A DNA stretch of 64,000 bases from Tubiluchus corallicola (taxonomy: Eukaryota > Priapulida > Priapulimorpha > Priapulimorphida > Tubiluchidae): the NCBI GenBank assembly GCA_030141605.1, contig JAQGDQ010002394.1, positions 1 through 64,000 of the forward strand, read 5' to 3'. A program made the translations under genes and the position numbers. A model generated the notes under the pieces. It did no database searches. It saw only the letters and a list, made by a program, of their open reading frames with translations, and was not told the origin of the DNA. Position 1 is the first letter of the stretch; each line of letters begins with the position of its first letter. Below are positions 27,549 through 36,502 of this stretch, in pieces.

Positions 27549-28619
27549 ATGAAACATTTACATTTACTATCCTTAAATTTAATTTTAATACTATTGCTAT
27601 TTAGCTGCAAAAAAGAGAATTTAACTCCCAATACATATTCCACTACTAAAGGCTATTATATTATTAATGAAGGTAATTTTGGAACAAGCAATAGTACTTT
27701 GTCCTATTACAGTGTAGAAGACAACACTATACATAACAACCTATTTGAAAACGCTAACAACCGACCTCTTGGAGATGTTGCTTATTCCATCACCCTCATC
27801 AACGACAGTAATGCCTATATAACCGTTAATAATTCAGGAAAAATAGAAGTTATAAATACAAATACCAATAAAAGCATTAACACTATCTTAAATTTTACTT
27901 CCCCACGATATATTTTGCCCATAAATAAAACAAAAGCGTATGTCTCAGACCTGTACGAGACTTCAATAAACATTGTAGACTTCAACACTCAACAAATAGT
28001 AGGAAAAATCAACACAGGAAAGAGCACAGAGCAAATCATATTATATAAAAATAAAGTCTTCGCATTGAATTATTCAGAAGACAGTACCCTGCAAATCATC
28101 GATACTAATATCCACAAAGTAACCCACACCCTAAACATAGGCACACAACCTCAAAGTGCAGTAATAGATAAACACAATAAATTATGGATACTTTGCGATG
28201 GATACAAGTTTAGTATAGATAACCCTGTCTGCTATTGCGACCCCACAAGCAAAAGCACACTTGTAAAACTCAACCCCGAAACATACCAAATAGAGCAAAC
28301 TATAAACTTACATAAAACAGGAATATTTGCTTCACATCTGCAAATAGACCACACAGGCGAAAATCTATACTTCATATACGAAGATATTTACAAAATGTCT
28401 ATATATCAGACACAAGTTCCCACAAAGCCTTTTATAAAAGCCACAAAGGAACAAAAGTTCTATAATTTACACATAGATATACTCAACGATAAAATACTTG
28501 TAACAGATGCTTCTGACTACACCCAAAACGGCAAACTACACCTATACGATGCACAGGGTACACACTTGCAAACACACATCACAGGTATATTGCCCAGTTT
28601 TATTAGATATAAAAACTGA
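27549..28619 (+). CDS. btuG: BtuG-like surface lipoprotein (DUF5074-type beta-propeller)
   Basis: Predicted cell-surface cobalamin-binding lipoprotein that hands B12 to BtuB. The signal peptide ends in LLLFSC (lipid on Cys20), followed by KKEN. Seven-bladed YncE/DUF5074-like propeller repeats are seen: GYYIINEGNFGTSNSTLSYY, AYVSDLYETSINIVDFNTQQ, LQIIDTNIHKVTHTLNIG, LWILCDGYKFS and others. It follows btuB after 56 bp under the same riboswitch. In Bacteroides, BtuG sits on top of BtuB and captures B12 very tightly. The family and location are strong; actual B12 binding is inferred. Confidence 0.8.
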   Translation: MKHLHLLSLNLILILLLFSCKKENLTPNTYSTTKGYYIINEGNFGTSNSTLSYYSVEDNTIHNNLFENANNRPLGDVAYSITLINDSNAYITVNNSGKIEVINTNTNKSINTILNFTSPRYILPINKTKAYVSDLYETSINIVDFNTQQIVGKINTGKSTEQIILYKNKVFALNYSEDSTLQIIDTNIHKVTHTLNIGTQPQSAVIDKHNKLWILCDGYKFSIDNPVCYCDPTSKSTLVKLNPETYQIEQTINLHKTGIFASHLQIDHTGENLYFIYEDIYKMSIYQTQVPTKPFIKATKEQKFYNLHIDILNDKILVTDASDYTQNGKLHLYDAQGTHLQTHITGILPSFIRYKN

Positions 28620-28675
28620 AATAATTTTTCTCACCTTGTAGAAATAAATTGCCAATTATCCCTACTATTACAATA

Positions 28676-28725
28676 GAATAAAAGGATAAGAAAATACTTT
28701 TACAGTCATAGCCATTTTAAAAGAA
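28676..28725 (-). repeat. Dispersed intergenic repeat, copy D (partial, inverted)
   Basis: AAGAAAATACTTTTACA and TCATAGCCATTTTAA match the reverse complement of the repeat at 42998-43212, with small differences. Only the distal part of the unit is recognisable. The copy lies in the noncoding gap after the BtuG-like gene. Confidence 0.5.
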
Positions 28726-28888
28726 TTTAGTCTTTACATCTCCCCATTAATAGAAAACACGGCATAATGATGTAAGCTGCTTCAACAAAACTTTTAACAC
28801 CATAGTTTTCTTATACTATAAAATGTATATAAAAAAACAAAACGCAATTATATACTTAACTAACCCCGAAGAGAATAAAATAACTCTT

Positions 28889-29623
28889 TTAATTTTTCCA
28901 TCTCCTTTGCCTCGCCACTTCATAGCACAACACAGAAGCTGAAGCCGATACGTTTAACGAAGCTATTTCACCAAGCAAGGGTATTCGTGCCAATTCATCG
29001 CACTCCTTAAACAAAGGAGTAGAAACTCCTTTTTCTTCCGATCCTAAAACCATAGCCACAGGCAAAGAATAATCTATCTTCGTATATATTTTTTCAGCCT
29101 TCTCAGTTGCAACTACAACTTTTACCCCACTTTCCTTCAAAAATCTTATTGCCTGCTTTAAGTCCCACACTCTGCAAATTGGCACCTTCATTAATGCACC
29201 TGCCGATGTTTTTATTGCATCAGCTCCCACCAAGGCACCTCCTCGCGTAGGTACTATTATAGCATCTACTCCTGAACATTCTGCTGTGCGAACAATAGCC
29301 CCAAAATTACGTACGTCAGTTATACCATCCAATATCAGCATAAAAGGATCTTTGCCTTTCTCATATAATTTTGGCAGCAATTTTTCAACATTCACATACT
29401 CTATAGGCGAAATAAATGCTACTACACCCTGATGGGCTTTTCGTGTTATCCTGTTCAATTTTTCCACTGGCACATATTGAACAGGATGATTGTGCTGCCT
29501 CAACAAATCTGACAACTCTTTTATCAAATCGCCCCGCAATCCCTTTTTTATCAGCACCTTACTCAATTCTTTGCCTGAGTGTATTGCCTCCATAACAGCA
29601 CGTATACCAAATATAAAATCCAT
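28889..29623 (-). CDS. rlmB: 23S rRNA 2'-O-ribose methyltransferase (TrmH/RlmB family)
   Basis: SPOUT-class methyltransferase that methylates a ribose of 23S rRNA (G2251 in E. coli). The N-terminal L30e-like RNA-binding domain begins FIFGIRAVMEAIHSGK. The knotted SAM site has NFGAIVRTAECSGVDAIIVP, VLGSEEKGVS and PLLGEIASLNVSASASVLCYE. The 244-residue length is right for RlmB; a tRNA-specific TrmH role is less likely given the N-domain. It lies 5 bp after the ABC-F gene on the same strand, so both are co-transcribed. Confidence 0.92.
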   Translation of the reverse strand: MDFIFGIRAVMEAIHSGKELSKVLIKKGLRGDLIKELSDLLRQHNHPVQYVPVEKLNRITRKAHQGVVAFISPIEYVNVEKLLPKLYEKGKDPFMLILDGITDVRNFGAIVRTAECSGVDAIIVPTRGGALVGADAIKTSAGALMKVPICRVWDLKQAIRFLKESGVKVVVATEKAEKIYTKIDYSLPVAMVLGSEEKGVSTPLFKECDELARIPLLGEIASLNVSASASVLCYEVARQRRWKN

Positions 29624-29628
29624 TATTT

Positions 29629-31530
29629 CTATTCTTTTGTTTTATCTTGCACCTTTTCATTATACTTCTCCCAAAGTTTCATTTCTTTATCTAAACTTTT
29701 TCGTAAGTTTTCATATTGCGTCAAAAGATCATTCCCAGTATTGCCCTCTGCTATTTTTTGCTCCACTTCCTCCATTTCCTTTTCTATTTGACCTATTTTT
29801 TGTTCAATATTTTTTATTTTGTTCTCCAGTCGTTTTTTCTTTTTTTGAGCTTCATAGTTTTGCTTACCATTAGAAGTTTTTTTCTTTGTATTGCTTTGAT
29901 TTGCACTGCGTTCTAGCTCTTTGAGACTATTTAAGTCCTTTTTTTCAATAAACTCGAAGATGCCTCCTAAATTTTCTTTTATTTTCTTGTTTTTAAACTC
30001 ATACACTTTACTAGCCAGCCCATCTAAAAAGTCACGGTCGTGAGAAATTATAATTACCGTGCCTTCAAATTTCAACAAAGCCTCCTTCAATATATCTTTT
30101 GTGTTAATATCTAAATGATTGGTAGGCTCATCCAGTAGCAGGCAGTTCACAGGGTCTAGCAATAGTTTTATAATAGCTAGCCTAGTTCGCTCTCCTCCCG
30201 ACAGCACTTTTACTTTTTTATCCACATCTTCGCCACCAAAGAGAAAAGCTCCCAATATTTTACGTATCTGCGAACGTACGTCTCCTACTGCCACTCTATC
30301 TATGGTTTCCAACACTGTCAATTCTTCATCCAGCTCATCTGCTTGTGTCTGTGCAAAATAGCCTATTTTTACATTATGTCCTATTTTCAGTTCTCCTTCA
30401 TAGTCTATTTCATTCATTATCATTTTAGCAAAAGTAGTTTTTCCCTCACCATTTTTACCTACAAAAGCAACCTTATCTCCTCTTTCTATAGTGATATTTA
30501 CTTTATCCAATATCGGATGGTCGTAGCTTTTGCTTGCTTCTTTTGCCTCCACAGTTACTTTACCCGAAGAAGGAGCAGGAGGGAACTTGATATGCAAGTT
30601 TTTCTCACGCCCTTCTATTTCTATCCTATCTATTTTGTTTAGCTGCTTGATGCGAGACTGTACTTGCACTGCCTTGGTGGCTTTGTAGCGAAAACGTTCT
30701 ATAAATTTTTCAGTATCTTTTATATATTTCTGTTGATTGTTGTAGGCAGCCAGTTGGTTTTGACGCTGCTCCTCCCTCAACTCCAGATATTTAGTATAAG
30801 CTACTTTAAAATCGTATATTTTCCCCAATGATATTTCTATCGTACGGTTGGTAGCATTGTTCAAAAAGGTACGGTCGTGAGAAATGAGTATCACTGCACC
30901 CCTATAAGTTCTTAGAAAATTTTCTAGCCATTGTATAGATTCTATATCGAGGTGGTTGGTAGGCTCATCTAATAGCACTATATCAGGATTTTTTAATAGT
31001 ATCTTTGCTAATTCTATCCGCATACGCCACCCTCCGCTAAATTCGGAAGTCTGACGCTGAAAATCAGAGGGTAAAAAGCCAAGTCCTAAAAGTATTTTTT
31101 CTATTTGTTCGTCCTTATTTTCTTGGCTAAGTATATTGAGTCGTTCGCCTATTTCAGATATGCTGTCTATCACATTCATATATTCTTTAGACTCGTAGTC
31201 CGCTATTTCTCCCAGCTTTGTATTCAGCCTGTTTAGTTCTTTCTCTAAGTTAAGCACCTCTTCAAAAGCTAGCTCTGCCTCTTTTACTACTGTGCGAGCA
31301 TCTACTAGTTTTAAATGTTGTGGGAGGTATTCTATGCTAGTAGAAGCGGGAATGCTTACTTTACCGCTTGTAGGTTCTTGGAGGCCTTTTATTATTTTTA
31401 GCAGGGTAGATTTTCCTGCCCCATTTCTGCCTACAAGTCCTATGCGGTCTTTAGAGTTGATGACGAATGATATGTTGTTGAATAGTTCAAATTTGCCAAA
31501 ATCTAAACTTACTTGGTTGATAGAAATCAT
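29629..31530 (-). CDS. ABC-F family ATPase (ribosome-associated)
   Basis: Tandem ABC ATPase with no membrane domain; ABC-F proteins act on the ribosomal E site as translation factors or antibiotic-protection proteins. The first nucleotide domain has Walker A GRNGAGKST (34-42) and signature SGGWRMR. The second has GKNGEGKTT (about 360) and SGGERTR, each followed by LLLDEPTNHLDI (first copy VLLDEPTNHLDI). The inter-domain linker is rich in Arg/Lys and Gln. The C-terminal 90 residues form a Lys/Glu coiled coil (EKKDL...MEEVEQKIAEG), as in Uup and YheS. Housekeeping use is more likely than drug resistance. Confidence 0.93.
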   Translation of the reverse strand: MISINQVSLDFGKFELFNNISFVINSKDRIGLVGRNGAGKSTLLKIIKGLQEPTSGKVSIPASTSIEYLPQHLKLVDARTVVKEAELAFEEVLNLEKELNRLNTKLGEIADYESKEYMNVIDSISEIGERLNILSQENKDEQIEKILLGLGFLPSDFQRQTSEFSGGWRMRIELAKILLKNPDIVLLDEPTNHLDIESIQWLENFLRTYRGAVILISHDRTFLNNATNRTIEISLGKIYDFKVAYTKYLELREEQRQNQLAAYNNQQKYIKDTEKFIERFRYKATKAVQVQSRIKQLNKIDRIEIEGREKNLHIKFPPAPSSGKVTVEAKEASKSYDHPILDKVNITIERGDKVAFVGKNGEGKTTFAKMIMNEIDYEGELKIGHNVKIGYFAQTQADELDEELTVLETIDRVAVGDVRSQIRKILGAFLFGGEDVDKKVKVLSGGERTRLAIIKLLLDPVNCLLLDEPTNHLDINTKDILKEALLKFEGTVIIISHDRDFLDGLASKVYEFKNKKIKENLGGIFEFIEKKDLNSLKELERSANQSNTKKKTSNGKQNYEAQKKKKRLENKIKNIEQKIGQIEKEMEEVEQKIAEGNTGNDLLTQYENLRKSLDKEMKLWEKYNEKVQDKTKE

Positions 31531-31963
31531 TTCCTAAATTCGAATGTAGATGTGTATAATGCTTTTACGTAATTTTTATGCAAAAATACGAATAAATACT
31601 ATAACACGCGAAAAACCACAGCTTGTTTCGGCATAAAAGGACAAGACAATACTAAAAACTTGAATGAAAAGACAGACATGATAAAAAAATAGATTTTGCT
31701 ACTATAATCATTCTATTATCAATTATAGCTATAATACTGAAAGGATTCATATTCAAAACAGAGCTTCTTGCCTATTTAATAAACAGGTGAGAAACTGATT
31801 GTTGAACGTAGAACAATAGTACTTTTAAAGTACTAGATATCATTAGCGTTACCTTTATATTGTAGTTTGTTAAAAATTTTATGACTCAGAAAAAACCTCA
31901 AAGATAGAAAGCGGCAAGTATTTTCTTTTACTAATAGGCAAAAAAATTACAACGAAACTCATA
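31531..31963. other. Intergenic region with possible decayed small ORF
   Basis: A + strand open stretch of 36 codons (31683-31790) would encode a hydrophobic span (FATIIILLSIIAIILKGFIF) ending LLAYLINR. The only nearby ATG (31678) is out of frame by one A in a run of seven, so it is broken, chance or a sequencing slip. The rest shows nothing clear. Confidence 0.3.
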
Positions 31964-32476
31964 CTACTTATACCAACTAGCATACATCAAGTAGTTTTGA
32001 GCTATTTTTTCTATCATTTCTTTCGTTTGATTTGGTTCAATAATTTTCACTTTTTTCACAGGTACACCTGCATATACAGCATTGGGTTCAAGCTCTGTTC
32101 CCGTAAGAACTAATGAGTTGGCAGCAATTATAGTATTTTCTTTTACTATTGCGTGATCAAGAACAGTTGCTCCTATTCCAACAAGTACATTTTTTTCAAT
32201 AGTAGCTCCGTGTATAGTTACATTATGACCTATGGTTACATTGTTGCCTATCTGTATGGTAGATTTTTCATAGAGTGTATGTAATACGGCTCCGTCTTGT
32301 ATATTCACCTTGTTACCCACAGTAATAATATTTACATCTCCACGTAATACAGCACCAAACCATACAGAACAATCATCGCCAAGGGTTACATCTCCCACAA
32401 CTACTGAATTTTCTGCAAAAAAACAATTATTTCCATACTTGGGTGTAAAACCCCTTACTTCCTTTATTATTGCCAT
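31964..32476 (-). CDS. Gamma-carbonic anhydrase-like hexapeptide protein
   Basis: Left-handed beta-helix protein of the gamma-CA / PaaY / YrdA class (170 aa). Hexapeptide repeats run through most of the sequence (VGDVTLGDDCSVWFGAVLRG, IQIGNNVTIGHNVTIHGATI). The three zinc histidines are present: VLHTL, and the two in IGHNVTIHG. The conserved RGD-like VLRGDVNII is also seen. It trimerises in known members. Activity may be carbonic anhydrase or thioesterase-like; only the fold and metal site are certain. It is a single gene, divergent from the nucleoside phosphorylase. Confidence 0.9.
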   Translation of the reverse strand: MAIIKEVRGFTPKYGNNCFFAENSVVVGDVTLGDDCSVWFGAVLRGDVNIITVGNKVNIQDGAVLHTLYEKSTIQIGNNVTIGHNVTIHGATIEKNVLVGIGATVLDHAIVKENTIIAANSLVLTGTELEPNAVYAGVPVKKVKIIEPNQTKEMIEKIAQNYLMYASWYK

Positions 32477-32529
32477 TTTTTAAGAACTATGAAATAAGTA
32501 TTAACAATAAATCTCCAATTTGTGCCAAA

Positions 32530-32564
32530 GATAGTAATAAGAGTTATAAACTCTTATTACTATC
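32530..32564. promoter_or_regulatory. 16-bp perfect inverted repeat in a divergent promoter region
   Basis: GATAGTAATAAGAGTT (32530-32545), ATA, then the exact reverse complement (32549-32564). It lies between two divergent genes, where no terminator is needed, so an operator for a dimeric regulator or a leader-RNA hairpin is more likely. Confidence 0.5.
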
Positions 32565-32708
32565 CTATTGAGCAATGCTATTTTTTAATTTTTCAAACAT
32601 TAGCCTATTAAGCTATATTAAAAACTTATGCGGAGTATTATAAAGCTAAAAGTTGAAAATTTTATATTTTTGAATATCTATTTGTGTGCAATTATAAAAC
32701 TAAATTGA

Positions 32709-33593
32709 ATGAAAAAAAATGTTTTTCTCCCTCCTTCTGAGTTAATCTTGAATGACGATGGAAGTGTGTATCATTTGCATTTAAAACCTGAGCAAATTTC
32801 GGATACAATTATCCTTGTGGGCGACCCCAATAGGGTAGAAATGGTTACTAGTTTTTTCGACAGCGTGGAATTTACTATTCAAAATAGAGAATTTAAAACC
32901 TCTACGGGACTTTATAAGGGCAAACGATTAACCGTTTTATCAACGGGCATTGGAGCAGGCAATATAGATATTGTAATGAATGAACTCGATGCTTTGGTAA
33001 ATATTAATCTTAAAGAGCGAATGGTAAAAAAGGTATCTACAAGTTTGAATTTGGTGAGGATAGGTACAGCAGGTAGTTTACAACCTGATATTGAAGTAAA
33101 TACCTTTGTGTTGTCAGAAAAGGCAATAGGTTTTGATGGCTTGCTTAATTATTATGAAGATCGAGATGAAGTGTCAGATTTGGAGTTCGAGAGCAAGCTT
33201 TTAAGCTATGTGCAATGGTCTGATAAGCTAACTACACCATATGTAGTAAATGCATCTTCAGAGTTGATAAATAAGTTGCAGTCCACTGCTCTAGCAAAGG
33301 GGATTACCGTGTCTTCTCCCGGGTTTTTTGCTCCACAGGGGAGAGAGCTCAGATTAAAAACATTCAATTCTTATTTATTTGATGAAATCGAAAATTTTGA
33401 ATATAAGGGGAAAAAGATTATAAATAATGAAATGGAATGTGCTGCAATATATGGATTGTCCCTCCTTTTAGGGCATAAAGCCGCTACTGCATGTCTACTG
33501 ATAGACAATAGAGCCTCTCGTCAATATAGCAACAATTATAAAGCTTATATGCAGAAATTGATTAAATTAGTACTTGATAAATTATCCTATTGA
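32709..33593 (+). CDS. Nucleoside phosphorylase (PNP/UDP family)
   Basis: Cleaves a nucleoside with phosphate to the free base and ribose-1-phosphate. It has the family opening ILVGDPNRVEMVTSFFD, the phosphate loop TGIGAGNIDIVMNELD, VRIGTAGSLQPDI, and the nucleoside-binding MECAAIYGLSLLLGHKA near the C-terminus. At 294 residues it is a little longer than the hexameric Udp/DeoD enzymes because of an insert around 120-185. Uridine phosphorylase is the closest guess (QGRE-x-R occurs as PQGRELRL), but the base specificity is not settled. Confidence 0.87.
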   Translation: MKKNVFLPPSELILNDDGSVYHLHLKPEQISDTIILVGDPNRVEMVTSFFDSVEFTIQNREFKTSTGLYKGKRLTVLSTGIGAGNIDIVMNELDALVNINLKERMVKKVSTSLNLVRIGTAGSLQPDIEVNTFVLSEKAIGFDGLLNYYEDRDEVSDLEFESKLLSYVQWSDKLTTPYVVNASSELINKLQSTALAKGITVSSPGFFAPQGRELRLKTFNSYLFDEIENFEYKGKKIINNEMECAAIYGLSLLLGHKAATACLLIDNRASRQYSNNYKAYMQKLIKLVLDKLSY

Positions 33594-33623
33594 TATATTT
33601 GCAAAAACCTAAAACTTAAGCCT

Positions 33624-34517
33624 ATGATGAAAGAAAAAAACCTTATAAGCCTCATAAAATTGCTGGAAGACCCAAATGAAAACACCTATATGTCTACCAG
33701 AGATAAACTGATAAAGAAAGGCATAGAAATTATTCCTGTTGCCCAAAAATTGCAAAAAGAAATTTCTACTTTACTCTTCCAAGAAAGAATTAAAAAAATT
33801 ATAGAAGAAGTAGGCTCCCAATATAGCCAAGAATTGTTATTAGAATGGCTGAAAACAAAAGAACAAGGATTGCTGGAGGGTATGTACGTACTTGCAAGAT
33901 TTATAAAGCAAGGAGTAAGTTTCGAAGATATGGAGAATGCAACCATATCAATAGCGAAAAAAGTAGTGCAGAAACTGGAAGATAAACACTCTCCTGTAGA
34001 AAAGGTTGGTATTTTAAATGATATGTTGTATAATAAACTTGGTTTTTCTAAGAATGTAGAAAATATTGATAACCCTCAGAATTATAATATTTGTTATCTC
34101 TTAAAAAACAAGAAAGGGAATGCCCTATCCTTGTCAATTCTCTATTTGATTGTGGCTGAAAAACTAAACTTGCCTATTTATGGGGTAAATTTACCTGATA
34201 GCTTTATTCTGGCTTATGATGGTCAAAATAGAAATTATGAGAAAGGAAGAAATGTTTTTTCTATTTTATTTTATATCAACCCTGCTAATGATGGTATAAT
34301 TATTGATAGAGAGGATATAAAAGATTATATAAAAACGCAAAACTTAAAACTTACACCTGAATACTTCAATTCTTGCAGCAACTTGGAAGCGATAATACAA
34401 GTAGTAAATGCCTTGACTAGGAGCTATAGAAAGTTGCAAAATAAAGAAAAAGAAGCAATATTTCAGGAGGTAAAAAAAACAATAGAAAAAGAAAAAATGC
34501 TTTTTTCAATACTATAA
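33624..34517 (+). CDS. Transglutaminase-like domain protein (SirB1 family)
   Basis: The N-terminal half (1-150) is helical. The second half carries the SirB1/transglutaminase-like block KGNALSLSILYLIVAEKLNL followed by PIYGVNLPDSFILAYDG, which aligns with GNP.SLS.LY..VA..LGLP..GVN.PGHF. The active-site cysteine of true transglutaminases is not present in this block and the histidine of PGHF is Ser here, so it is likely noncatalytic. The double ATG start leaves one residue uncertain. It lies 30 bp after the nucleoside phosphorylase gene and is probably co-transcribed. Confidence 0.8.
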   Translation: MMKEKNLISLIKLLEDPNENTYMSTRDKLIKKGIEIIPVAQKLQKEISTLLFQERIKKIIEEVGSQYSQELLLEWLKTKEQGLLEGMYVLARFIKQGVSFEDMENATISIAKKVVQKLEDKHSPVEKVGILNDMLYNKLGFSKNVENIDNPQNYNICYLLKNKKGNALSLSILYLIVAEKLNLPIYGVNLPDSFILAYDGQNRNYEKGRNVFSILFYINPANDGIIIDREDIKDYIKTQNLKLTPEYFNSCSNLEAIIQVVNALTRSYRKLQNKEKEAIFQEVKKTIEKEKMLFSIL

Positions 34518-34560
34518 AAAAGTTATTATATTTGTCAAAAATTTCATCCACATATAAATA

Positions 34561-35406
34561 GTGGCGAAACAAGACTTAAATAATGTAGAGGAAGAAATAG
34601 ATCTAAAGAAGGTTATAATAAAAGTAATAAAGATTATTTCTAAAAATATAAAACTTATCCTTGCTATAACTGTAATAGGTATGACGGTAGGAACAGTAAA
34701 GTTTTTTGCTCTAGGCGAGTCAAAGATATACACTACATCTGCTGTTGCACTTGTAGAAGTAAGCCCTGATAAAGATATTAACTTACAATATACTCTACTG
34801 GAAAGAGATCTGATTAATAGGATACAAAAACTGATAGAAATAGGAGATGTAGAAAAACTCAGCTTCCACTTGAATGTGGATGCTTCATTAGCAGAAAAAA
34901 TAAAAAATATTTCCTCTCACATCATCATAGATAAAGAAGTTAAAATTGATAATCCGCTTTTTAATAAAATAAAAATATCTATAGACATAAGTGACATAAC
35001 AATTGCTAGTGAGTTGCAAAATATTATTACATATTATTTAGAAAATAATAAATATCTTAAAGAAAGCTATGAAACACTAAAACAACAAAACTCTGACATA
35101 ACAGAAACAATAAAAGAAGTAATAGCCGAAGCAAGAGAAAACTTTATAAAAGAAACTAGTTCAATAAGTATAATGGGTGATGAAACTAAGAGCCCTTTAT
35201 TCATTATAAATTTATACAAGCAAATTAGCTATTATCAAAGATATTATCAAATATCCAACATAATAACATTTGTAGAAGATTTTGATGGAACAGTAAGAAA
35301 AAAATTTAATGTATTAACTGTTATCTTAAGATATGGGGGTATGTCATTTTTCTTAAGTCTTATTATTGTTTTCTTTCGTCGTTTTTACTTAAAATATATT
35401 AGATAA
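34561..35406 (+). CDS. Wzz-like inner-membrane protein
   Basis: Two transmembrane spans (about 33-50 and 255-272) flank a largely helical periplasmic domain with a coiled-coil-like middle (YLKESYETLKQQNSDITETI). This N-TM / periplasmic helix / C-TM layout is that of Wzz polysaccharide chain-length regulators, and the start IDLKKVIIKVIKIISKNIKL matches their cytosolic head. The second TM lacks the proline-rich motif of classical Wzz. The start codon is GTG at 34561; TATATTTG 30 bp upstream is a possible -7 box. No polysaccharide operon adjoins it, so the assignment is moderate. Confidence 0.65.
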   Translation: MAKQDLNNVEEEIDLKKVIIKVIKIISKNIKLILAITVIGMTVGTVKFFALGESKIYTTSAVALVEVSPDKDINLQYTLLERDLINRIQKLIEIGDVEKLSFHLNVDASLAEKIKNISSHIIIDKEVKIDNPLFNKIKISIDISDITIASELQNIITYYLENNKYLKESYETLKQQNSDITETIKEVIAEARENFIKETSSISIMGDETKSPLFIINLYKQISYYQRYYQISNIITFVEDFDGTVRKKFNVLTVILRYGGMSFFLSLIIVFFRRFYLKYIR

Positions 35407-35428
35407 AGCATAATTTTCCTACAAAAAT

Positions 35429-36442
35429 ATGGAAACAGTGGTAAGTGGAATAAGACCTACTGGTAATTTGCATCTTGGCAACTACTTTGGGGCAGCAAAA
35501 AACTTCATAAAATTGCAGGAAAATTACAATAGCTATTTTTTCATTGCTGACTATCATTCACTTACTACACACCCCACTCCTGTTAATTTATCAAACAACG
35601 TTCAGCAAGTACTAGCCGAATATCTATCAATAGGTCTAGATCCTGAAAAAACAACCTTATATATACAAAGCGACCTGCCTGAAATTGCTGAACTCTACCT
35701 GTTACTCAATATGAATGCATATATTGGGGAATTAGAGCGTACAACCTCTTTTAAAGAAAAGGTGAGAAAACAACCTGAAAACATCAATGTAGGCTTATTA
35801 ACCTATCCCACACTAATGGCAGCTGACGTGCTTATACATAAAGCAACTAAGGTTCCCGTAGGAAAAGACCAGGAGCAAAATTTAGAGATGGTAAGAAAGT
35901 TTGCTCGACGTTTCAATAGAATGTATGAAGTAGACTATTTTCTTGAACCTAAACCATTTACTTTTTCAAAAGAGCTGTTGAAAGTACCAGGCTTGGACGG
36001 GAGTGGAAAAATGGGAAAGTCCGAAGGTAATGGAATTTATCTTATAGATGATGAAAAAACAATAACCAAAAAAGTGATGAAAGCTGTCACTGATGCGGGT
36101 CCTACTAAGCCTAATGCACCCAAAGTAGAAGCAGTAGAGAATTTATTTATTCTAATGAAATTAGTTTCTTCTGCAAATACTTTGAAATACTTTGAAGAAG
36201 AATATAATAGGTGCAAAATACGCTATGGTGATATGAAAAAACAGTTAGCTACTGACATTAACAAAGTTGTAGCACCTATAAGAGAAAGAGTATTAGAAGT
36301 AAGAGAAAATAAAAAGTACTTGTCGGAAGTAGTGCAATTAGGTAAAAGAAAAGCCCAAAAACAAGCTGCTCAAACTATTAAAGAAGTACGGGAGATAGTG
36401 GGATTAGGTCAGTTTAAAAAGCAAAATAAACATTTGAGTTAA
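35429..36442 (+). CDS. trpS: Tryptophanyl-tRNA synthetase
   Basis: Class I synthetase that charges tRNA-Trp. The HIGH-type motif is GNLHLGNYFGA (12-22) and the KMSKS-type motif is KMGKSEGN (194-201). The tryptophan-binding AYIGELERTT and VGKDQEQNLEMVR are both typical of bacterial TrpRS. The length of 337 residues is normal. It starts 22 bp after the Wzz-like gene. No anomaly is seen. Confidence 0.96.
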   Translation: METVVSGIRPTGNLHLGNYFGAAKNFIKLQENYNSYFFIADYHSLTTHPTPVNLSNNVQQVLAEYLSIGLDPEKTTLYIQSDLPEIAELYLLLNMNAYIGELERTTSFKEKVRKQPENINVGLLTYPTLMAADVLIHKATKVPVGKDQEQNLEMVRKFARRFNRMYEVDYFLEPKPFTFSKELLKVPGLDGSGKMGKSEGNGIYLIDDEKTITKKVMKAVTDAGPTKPNAPKVEAVENLFILMKLVSSANTLKYFEEEYNRCKIRYGDMKKQLATDINKVVAPIRERVLEVRENKKYLSEVVQLGKRKAQKQAAQTIKEVREIVGLGQFKKQNKHLS

Positions 36443-36502
36443 ATAATATACTTCTTTCCAATTCAATATACTTTCATTTTAACTATAACCCATTGTACAT
36501 CA

